Under the pieces are notes generated by a model. It had not been told where the DNA came from. It was given only the letters and a program-made list of their open reading frames with translations, and ran no database searches. 13,156 nucleotides of DNA from Hyphochytrium catenoides. Its lineage: Eukaryota; Sar; Hyphochytriomycetes; Hyphochytriales; Hyphochytriaceae. Of the stretch, positions 1-8,200 are shown one piece after another. Location of the stretch: the NCBI GenBank assembly GCA_900088475.1, contig FLMG01000671.1, positions 6,100 through 19,255 on the forward strand, in the 5' to 3' direction. The position numbers and the translations under genes are program-made. Position 1 is the stretch's first letter, and the number at the start of each line of letters is the position of its first letter.

Positions 1-127
1 GTTTTGACTTGTAACGTCCTCTTCATATTCCTAATATCAATTGCTATACGTTTTATTATACATAATATAACTTTGATCATTTACGATAGAACCTGCCTTC
101 ACCCCGTCTTCGTCCGCCCTTGCAGCT
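1..127. other. AT-rich left edge, nothing recognised
   Basis: The first 100 bases are AT-rich (for example TATACATAATATAAC at about 57-71) with no convincing frame on either strand. It could be the 3' flank of the possible minus-strand gene ending at 128, or an intron if that stop is not used. Confidence 0.3.
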
Positions 128-569
128 TCACGAAAGTTCTTGGTTCAACCTTGGGTCCTGGGGGATGTCTGTCTCCATGGTAGCCAAAACGGACTGTAAG
201 TCACCTGCAGAAGGGAGAGAACAAGAAGTAGGAGAGAGAGGTAGAGGTACTCATAGGAACTTGCCGTGGTACAAAGACAAAGTGTCGAAAGAGACATGAC
301 AGAGGAAGTTCTGATGATAGAAGGATGAGAGCTCTGACAAGAGAGAGCGAGAGCAGGAGAGAGAGAGAGAAAGATGGAGAGAGAGAGACAGAGAGAGACA
401 GAGAGAAAGAGAGAGGGAGAGAGAGAGAGGGAGCGAGAGAGAGAAGGAGGAGACAGACAGAGAGAGAGAGAGAGAGAGAGAGAAGGGTCTTTTGCGGAGA
501 AGGAAGAACACATTCAATCGACGAGTCATGGCACTCTTTCACAAATGGCCTGTCATCAGTTCGTAAGAA
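128..569 (-). CDS. Possible last two exons of a minus-strand gene
   Basis: This is a tentative call. On the minus strand a segment at 569-512 reads as ordinary protein (FLRTDDRPF, then a VKECHDSSIE stretch) and ends at a GT in phase 1. A CT-rich stretch follows (the complement of the GA repeat) and ends in a good acceptor, CTTCTGCAG, at 205. The exon 204-128 then continues in frame (DLQSVLATMETD, IPQDPRLNQELS) to a TGA at 130-128. The strong polypyrimidine tract before the acceptor is the best evidence. No domain is recognised and upstream exons were not found. The donor is weak, and other frames through 569-512 are also open, so the joining is uncertain. Confidence 0.25.
341..484. repeat. 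GA/CT-rich microsatellite
   Basis: About 140 bases made almost wholly of GA dinucleotides, with interspersed GGA and GACA variants. It creates long artificial open frames on both strands (Arg/Glu-rich on plus, Ser/Leu-rich on minus). Read on the minus strand it is a long polypyrimidine tract and may lie inside an intron that ends at 205. Confidence 0.85.
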
Positions 570-768
570 CTGGACTCAATGACTGCTGATAATTAGGGAA
601 GTGCTCTTTATAAAGCTTTGGGCCTTTGAAAAGAAGATACCAAGATTCGTGAGACTAGATTCCTCTGAAAGGCAAGCTTTCCTCCTTTTCCGCATACAGA
701 GAGCAATACAAGTGAAGATCAAAACGCGAGGAACCGGACAAGGCCCGCCTACCTGTTACCATTGATCT

Positions 769-813
769 TCTCTCTCTCTCTCTCTCTCTCGTCCTCCTCA
801 CACTTGTCGGCAG
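769..813 (+). other. CT tract and likely splice acceptor before the 838 start
   Basis: A TC dinucleotide run at 769-790 is followed by more pyrimidines and then CGGCAG ending at 813. This is a textbook 3' splice site, so the ATG at 838 probably lies 24 bases into an exon, with an untranslated exon or further coding sequence upstream. The upstream donor was not identified. Confidence 0.45.
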
Positions 814-837
814 AGATATTCCCTTACGAGTGCGAGG

Positions 838-1083
838 ATGGAGAATGGCAGTGAGAGCGATGGCGAGGTGAACTACTGGCGGATACATCGGAAGCATCAG
901 CGCCGCTACCTGGGATATGCAACGGAGATAAGTAGCGATGAAGCAGGAGAGGATGAGGAAGAAGAGTACGACGTATTATACACAGAAGGCGGTGGTCAGC
1001 TTATTAGTGAGTTCTATGAAAAGTGGATGCCGAAGCTTCCTCCCTCTCCGCGAGTAAACAGTTGCCTGCTTAAAGTTTCACAG
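838..1083 (+). CDS. First coding exon of an unidentified acidic protein
   Basis: An open frame of 82 codons from ATG 838 to a CAG/GT donor at 1083/1084; the unspliced frame would stop at 1098. The peptide starts MENGSESDGEV, has a basic patch with aromatics (YWRIHRKHQRRYLGY, about residues 13-27), then an acidic Asp/Glu cluster (about 35-45) and ends FYEKWMPKLPPSPR plus a short tail. No known domain is recognised. The acidic-basic pattern would suit a nuclear or nucleolar protein, but that is inference. A CT-rich intron directly follows. The reading frame upstream of the ATG is also open through the CT tract, so the true start could be earlier. Confidence 0.5.
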
Positions 1084-1377
1084 GTCCGTGAAGCCTAGTC
1101 CACCTGGTGTCTTGTTCATCTTTCTCTCGCTATTTCTATCTCTCCTTTTCTGCCTTGTCTCTTCTTCATATCGCTTTTCTCTTTGCTGTCGGCTGTATCT
1201 AAGACACTCACATCACTCTCTCTCCTTTTTAGTAAGCCCTTGGTTCCTCCCTACCGTCTGCTCTTCGCTTGAGCTTGTCCGGACTGCCTCCTTTCCGTTC
1301 GCCTTCTGTTTCTCATGCTACCTAACAGACCTAGTAACCTCCTCTCTCTTTCTCTCGCTTTTCTCTTCTCTCTGTAG
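1084..1377 (+). other. CT-rich intron of the 838 gene
   Basis: Plus-strand sequence from the GT at 1084 to the AG at 1376-1377 (CTCTCTGTAG) is strongly pyrimidine-rich and begins directly after the 838 exon. If this acceptor is used, the next exon continues in phase 0. A different AG at 1477-1478 also keeps phase 0 and would start a different frame (RPPHISFSCG, VTNQPYDPC). The two cannot be separated by eye. Translating this intron on the minus strand gives an Arg/Glu-rich peptide that is an artefact of the CT repeats. Confidence 0.4.
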
Positions 1378-1962
1378 AGAGCCATGTCTATCCTACTCCT
1401 TAGGGTGGAGAGAAAGAGACACGACCTCATGAAGTTTTGCCTCGCCTTCTTCTTCGGGCTGGTTGCAATGTTATGGCATCTAAGCGTCCTCCACATATCT
1501 CTTTCTCCTGCGGCGTCACGAATCAGCCATACGACCCCTGCCAGCTCCCAATCGTCCCACTGGGTGCCCTCTCTCTCACTCTCGTTGTGCTCAACAGCTC
1601 AGCATCCTCCGCTGTTGGTCGTTTGGTCTGTGACGCTTGGCCTGAGCATTGCCTTCTTCTCCTGTGCAATGATGGAGCTTGTAGATCACGTGAGAAGCAA
1701 CGCGCCAAAACCCATGGGAGAACAGAGGCTAAGAGAAAGTGAAAGGCGCGAAACGGAATCAACAAAAGGAAGACATCCTGCAGAAAAAAGGAAGGAAGGA
1801 TGGACAGGGCTAGCGCTAGGCCTCTGCCTAGAACAGCTACTCTTTCCCTTCGCCAAGCTCCTCGTCCTCCTTCAGGACTGCAGCATCTTCGTTTTGAAGT
1901 TCACTAAGATAATGAATGTTTGACAGCGGCGAGAAAGAGATACATAGCAAGCGCAGCAGGAA
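1378..1962 (+). other. Contested downstream exon region of the 838 gene
   Basis: Two plus frames and at least one minus frame stay open here for 80 codons or more. One plus frame carries a Cys-containing stretch (FSCGVTNQPYDPCQLPIVPL at about 1500-1560, then VCDAWPEHC and CNDGACRS up to about 1695) and ends in Lys/Arg-rich sequence before a TGA near 1740. The other plus frame runs 1384-1923 and looks hydrophobic early, then hydrophilic. The minus frame at about 1540-1390 (VVWLIRDAAGERDMWR) also looks protein-like. The acceptors are CT-rich on the plus strand, which favours plus-strand exons, but no single model is convincing. Confidence 0.3.
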
Positions 1963-2079
1963 ATGTTGGGAAAGAGCGAGGTAGCGGTAGCCAGAGGGAG
2001 AGAGACAGAGATGGAGAAACCTACGGAGAGTGATGATAATGATCTCAGTCTGGGTGAAGGTCAGAGCTCAGGACCCTAG
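1963..2079 (+). CDS. Possible last exon of the plus-strand gene
   Basis: A 38-codon frame from ATG 1963 to TAG 2079 reads MLGKSEVAVARG, then ends with an acidic/polar tail (EKPTESDDNDLSLGEGQSS). In-frame sequence upstream of the ATG is open back to a TAG at 1945-1947 (QAQQE precedes the Met). This could therefore be the 3' exon of the gene that starts at 838, with acceptor near 1947. The other two frames are also open over most of it, so this is a suggestion only. It would place the plus gene tail-to-tail with the large minus gene, whose stop is at 2245. Confidence 0.22.
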   Translation: MLGKSEVAVARGRETEMEKPTESDDNDLSLGEGQSSGP

Positions 2080-2244
2080 TAGGAGCAACGATGTACGATT
2101 ATTAACTTGGCACCAGGTCCAGAAGTGATATCTGTGAGCAAATAGGAGGAGGCCAGCAGCCTCGTCATAGCTGGTGGTGCATCTCTTATATCAATAAGCC
2201 TCACATGACGGGCCACTTTGACGAGAAAGAGCCGGGCCTTCAGC

Positions 2245-5200
2245 TCAAACGTCTACTTGAGAATCATGAGAGTCAGTCCGAGGGTTCCCTTGTATCTCTG
2301 CAGCGGGAAGAGAAGCCAGCCGAGGGGCTTTGGTATGTAGGCCCTCATCTGCTTCGTCTCTCTTTCTCTTCTTTGCCGCAATATTTACCATATCGTCAAA
2401 CTCTTCTTGAGAGTCATCTTCATCAGAGGCAACAGAGCTCTCATGAACTCTCTCATTACCTTCTTCTCCATCATCCGCCTCCTGCAGCAATTCGTCCCCA
2501 GGAGATCCGTCTTCGTCCGCCAGAGATTTCTTCTCTATGACGTCTCTTTTGTCCGCTCCTCTACATTCCTTCTGGTTGTTGGAGGTTTCGTTGCTTCTCT
2601 CCGTTTCTTTGATCCTCTCTCCATCATCGAGAGGCTCGTCAGTCCTGGTGGTCCCGCCGCTAAAATCTATCGAGCAAAGGATGTCTTACTTAACCAGTAT
2701 TAGCGGACGCAAAGAATATGAACGATGAGTGGGAACTAGAGACGGGTTACATTTTGGGATAATATGGAAGTCAGAAAGAGGAATAATGGAGTACAGAGAA
2801 TTTGTGTCCTATACCTGCTCTCTTCTCTATCGCTTCAGGGTCGCTCCCTCCTTCAGCATCTCCTACCGGGCTGGATAATGTCTCATTCTCGCCAGAAGGA
2901 CCAGCGGTGATTGAAGGCAGGGGATGCTTGCGTGGTCGCCCTCTCTTTCTTTTAGTAGTTTCGTCAGGTACATAATCATCGCAATTATGACCTTTCTTAG
3001 GCACTCCACATTTGCGGCAGAGATAGGTTCTTCGCCCTCCTGGGCCCAGCTCATCCTCAGAATCCAAACTCTCTATTCTGGCTGCGGAGGGGGTTCCGTT
3101 CCCCTTCTTCTTTCCTTTTAGTCCCATCTTCTTCTTTTTCTTTGCGCCTTTCACAAGGACTTTCTTCTTAAGCGAGTTGGACGAGACGATGACACCTTTG
3201 CCCTTCTTCTTTCCCTTGATAGTCGCTTTGCCTGTGATAGTCTTCTTGCGTAGCTTTCCCTTAAGTTTGCTCTTCTTCAAAGACTTCGTTGTTGCTGCTG
3301 ATGCGGCCTTTGGCGTTACCAGGGTGCGCCTTCTGGTACGAATGTCTAAACATAGGATAAGAAGACGTAAGATCGAATAAATGTGGCTTGGAAAAAAGCC
3401 AGCTGGCAAAATTGACATGGGCGACGTATAAGGATGTTCATGCCACCACTCCAACTAGTGTGGAGGCGTAATCGCACGGCGGGAAGCCTTTGTCAGAACA
3501 AGGTTCAAACTAGAATCGCCGCCATCATCTCTGTGACATGATGGAGCCCTTTTACATTTACCTGCCGCCATTCCTACCCTTGGGCTTCTTGCGCCTTTCT
3601 CTCCTCCATTTGTCGCCACCCACGTCGAATAGGCCGTCGATAGCCTAAACTCTGTGTAAAAGTAGAAGACGAGGTCATCGTACGAGCGCTCGGGAAAGTA
3701 CTTGAGCCGCATGAGGCGCAAGTTGCCTAGATAACACACAGATATGGCGACTTAGAACCAGTACTTTCCAGTGCATTTAGAACTTCTTCTCTGTTTCTAC
3801 ACATTGCCTCCTTCCCTCTTTGGTTAGTATTAAAGTAGTTCCTTCACGACTAAAAACGAGCGGGCTGAGGGCCCTACCTCTTTCCTCCATAAAAGAGCGC
3901 CTGAAAAGAAGCCTTTCGTCTCCCGAAAAGAGCTGAAAGCTGTATGGAATCTGCTCAATAGGAAGACCCCTTACCATCTCCAGAGCTGCATCTACATCAT
4001 AGTTGTGCTTATGAAGGATCAAAAGGGCCGCCTAGAGAGAGGAAAAGATGCCCACGTTAACCGGACCAAGGAGCGAACGGCAAAAGAGATATTAAGACAA
4101 TTGTAGAGGAATGATACGGGCAGGACGGATTTCGGACCAGGAGCCGACGGAAGCTTGCAGAGTCGGCAAGGGATCGTACATAACAAAACCAGCCCCGTCT
4201 CTCTATCAAACTTCAGGGGTACTAGACCCAAGAACCTCCACCCCCCGATGTTCAATGTCGTCTTACGGGTTCAGACAGCGGCTTATCCAGTGCTCGAACC
4301 CCATTAAGGTAGGACGATACGGAGGCAGTGTCAAGCTTGTTCGGAAGCCAAAGAGTGGTCCACCTCTCCGCTTCCTCGTTGTCTTCTGCTGTGTTTCCAC
4401 CTTCTCTCTTTTCATCAGAAAATTCGAAGAGCAGATCACTCAACCACGCTCGGCCGCCCACGACCTTGCCGGGGTGTCCAGGTTTGGTAGGCTGCACACA
4501 AAGAAGCAACAGGAACAGATCAAAAGAGAAAGGAATTAGATTGAAAGCTGATTATAAGAGCAGCCAGCATCGGCGAAGATAAAATAGGATGACCGATGAG
4601 AATGTACAAACCTTTCTGGCCCTGTCCTTCTCTATCTCTTGAGCTGTTCGTCTCCTTACACGAGCAGAAAAGACCCCGGTCTCCACGATCTGCAGATGTG
4701 AAACAATGCAAGAAAGCGTCCGTGTAAAGCACAGCATTAGGGTCAAGTTAACAAGCTGTATCGGCTCCGGAATGCCTTGGACAAGGTAAAAGATTCAAAG
4801 CGGCGGTGCAAGGCTCACCTCATCGTCAGCTTGGTGCTCTGTATACTGGACCTCATACTGCGTTTTTACTCCCAGGACAATGGCCTCCCTCCACTCTGCC
4901 TTGATTTCATCGTAGACCATCACTCTTTCCCCAGACTTGATACTACTGGGTCTTGATACATATAAGGAGGGGGACTTTGCAGGAGAAAAGTGCCCCAACA
5001 AAAAAATGTTGTTTGCTTTATTCCCAGGTAACGGAAGGTCGTCGACATCAGCTTGGTATCGGGATCCGATTCTAGGCTTTGCCTCTGCTTTCTCTGGGAG
5101 AGCCACTGTCAAGCAAGAAGACTGTAAGAACTCATGGAGCTTCCACGGCTACGTAACCGCAGACATAGATATGAGAACTATTGGGCAGAGGCTATAGGTA

Positions 5201-8200
5201 GAAATACAGAGATCTTAAGTCCGGGCGACAAGGACATCTTTTGAAATCCGTTACGTCCCTCATTACCTCCTGTTCCTCCAAGGGAATGCCCTACACCAAC
5301 ACACTTTGGACAAAGCCAAGCGCCGTGGGGAATGGTCGCAAGGGGAGGGCGGAGACAGAAGGTATGGTACCCAAGCTCGCAGTTATCACAAAGTAACATC
5401 CAAGCTCCGTCCTTCACAACGTCGCTATCGTTAGTATAGGCAACAACTCAGGATAGACGAGAGTGAGTGAGAAGGACAAATGGGCCGCATGAGATGGAAG
5501 ATTGAGGGAGCGAGCTCCCAAAATGCTCCATGTGAACATTTCTGTAGTTTGATGACTGCCCTATTCTCTTTCTTCTGACCTTGGCTTGTCTGCAAACTCC
5601 ACAGCCCAAGCCATCGCAATCATCATCCTTTTCTGCTAACTGTGCTGCCCTTATTTCCTCAGCGGTCATCTCTTCCTCGATCCAGGCCTCCACTTTAGAG
5701 GTGATGGCCATAATGTTTGTTGACAGGGAACATTCTAGCCATCGCGCAAAAAGAGCGCCCTTTATCCCCTAAGGAAAAGCTTAGTGACTTCAGCCTTAGC
5801 AAGACTGAGAAAGAGACACAGAAAGGCCCATTTGCAACGAGTATCCACGCTAAGACCAGAGAGATGGTCGAGAGCTAAAGACAGAGAGGCGGCAATGGAA
5901 GGAGCGGGGAGTAGACGTCAGAAGACGGGCATTGTTGTCTCTTCAACTGCCGTCACACTACCAAGGTAGAAGCCATGGCCCTTGGATCCATTCTTCTTTT
6001 AAGCAGAACTTGGTTCATCTTTTTGATGGAATTCTTTGTCCGAACTAGATCCTCAGCCTGCTTTTCTAGGCTTTCAGATACGGTCATGGGTTCAAGCTCT
6101 ATGCTCTCCTATAAAAGTGTTAAAAAGTAGAGAAAAGCTCAGCCAGGATCCACGCGGCATTAACAGTTGGCCATCCTCTGAGCAGAGGTGCCGGTGCTTG
6201 TAGTCATTCAAAAAGGGCGCTAAAATCAAATAAGGATGCAGGAAACGCTATCGACAATAAAGTGCTAGAAGGACACAGTACCTCCGTCTTGGCTTTTCTT
6301 TTAGCACTCTTAAGCAGTATGTCGCCCTCTGGTTTGTGCACCATTTCAATCCAATTGATGATCTTCTCTATCATTCCGGCGCCAAGCACTGTGTTACCCC
6401 TCTCCCAGTTGCAGAAAATAGCGTATGTCAGTCCCTAATCAACCAAGAAGGGAGACATGTGAATTAGTCGATGCCCTTGCTGCCAATAGCTCTTCGTTGA
6501 AGACGGATCTAACTCTCAGCCTGCAACCCTGCTTTTGGTGTGAGATGTGCGAATAGTTGGCTGTTCTGATAGGGTCTCGTGCTGCCGCGAGTGGCCCCTT
6601 CATCCCCTCACCGGGTCCTTACCATTTGCCTGGTGATTCTTAGTTTCGTTAAATCGTGAAGGCTGATGAGGCGCCGCACTTCATTCAAACAGTCACCATT
6701 TTTGTCCTCCAACCTCTGTCGGACTAGCTCCGGATTCTTATGAAGCTCCCTTAGCTGGTTGGACGGAGTATAAAAACGAATAGTTGTCAAAGGGAAAGCT
6801 TATCGTCATAGAAAAAGCTGCCCACCGCAACCTTCTGCTAAGACCGAGAGCGAAGCAAAAGGCACAAAAGGGATACCCAGATGTAATAATGGCGCACCCA
6901 CCTCTTCGTCTAAAGCATCTCTTGCCTCCCTCGTCAGCCTGTCGCTAACCCATTTGGTAATATAATCCATGGTCCCCTTATTTAGCAAATGGAGCCAGGG
7001 CAGACGCAGCCAGTTTTCGAGCATAGAGTAAGGGATACCCTTCGGCATAAACAGTCAGTTAGTTCCTCTCAGGTGATTAAGGGATGATAGAAACTACCAG
7101 CTCTTCTGCAACTCGCTCTCCGGAGAGGCCAAGCCTCTGCATGAGCGCCTGTAGCTTGGTGCAGTAGAGCTCTGATACCAGACGCTCAGTCTTCTCCTAA
7201 GAAGTACGCCGGGACACAACAGAAGTAAATGAAAGACTAACCAAAGTCAAAATAACTTGCAAATTCAGTTCCAATTTGTGTGAAGAGAGAAAGCAACGAT
7301 ACTCAGGCTGCAAAGTTCGCTCTGACATTGTGTGGGAACTAATAAAGGCTTGGAATAGAGGAAGAACAAGTGCATGCAGGTACAGACAGAGGAAAGTGGT
7401 AGCCTAAGCACTTAAATGCGCGTTTGTGAGAATCCCTTACTGGTGGCGGCGGCAGGTCGTCCGCTGCTTTTGCTGCTCTATCGTCGTACCCCGGCAGGTT
7501 GAGTGCAAACTTCACATGTCGACGATACGCATCCTCCCAAGTCCCACCCTTCGAAATAAGATCACTGCGGGCCAACAAATTTTTACCTGTCGGCAAGAAG
7601 CAGACGAGGGTGCATTATTCGCAACCTTTTCACTTAAACAAAGATCCCCCAGGCCCTGACAACTCATATATCCACCCACAACCTCCTCCATCAAAAAGGT
7701 GTATAACCTCATCTTTTCATATCAAACGAGGAAACTGCCAAGAAGGAGATTCTCCATTCATGTCGTCCTTTCCCGAATCATATCTGCCAACCATCCCGTC
7801 GCTAACCATTCCGGCTCCCACTCCTTCTGTCTCCCGGCTTCAATATGAACTAACCTTCTTGATGCATGGAGAATTCTTCCTGTGATAGGGTGTGCTTCAA
7901 GAAAGCGAGGAGCGCCTCAGCCTGATCTTCCTTTACGTGCCATCGTCCGGGCTTGTGCACATACCTCCCAAGGTGTTGCGAGGTCATTCCCTACGAAGTA
8001 AAAATATGACGGATTCAGGAGGTAGCATATTTGTCTAAGAGCTACAATACTCAGGAAGATTGGGTGACAAGTCACGTCGTAAGCGTGGCATAGGATGGAC
8101 CGAAAGAGGCTATTGGCCAAACGCACTGATTTAGAATGGACACGACTGGAAAGATAACGACCTACCGTCTTGTCGGCAATTTCCCCCACTTTGATAAGGT

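Noticed and set aside
145-589. Overlapping frames on both strands rich in Ser/Leu or Arg/Glu
   Set aside because: They are translations of the GA/CT microsatellite and carry no other coding signal.
1251-1496. Minus-strand frame with RERERR-type sequence
   Set aside because: Much of it is the reverse reading of a CT-rich plus-strand intron. Only the part above about 1390 looks protein-like, and no splice partners were found.
1837-1903. Minus-strand segment ELQNEDAAVLKEDEEL ending in a TAG, after an ATCTTAG acceptor
   Set aside because: It could be an alternative acidic C-terminal exon of the large gene, but I found no donor of the required phase 2 in the last exon, whose own TGA at 2245 fits well.
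2407-2703. Plus-strand frame opposite the acidic last exon
   Set aside because: It is the antisense shadow of the Asp/Glu/Lys-rich exon, which gives Leu/Phe/Ser-rich readings on the other strand.
7441-7586. Exon considered as a sixth HTH module
   Set aside because: It lacks the glycine-plus-nine aromatic spacing and ends in a proline run; better described as a linker or insert between modules 2 and 3.
7499-7885. 128-codon plus-strand frame opposite the large gene
   Set aside because: It covers the antisense of an intron and of exons whose minus-strand reading is confirmed by phase and domain continuity; no domain or splice support.
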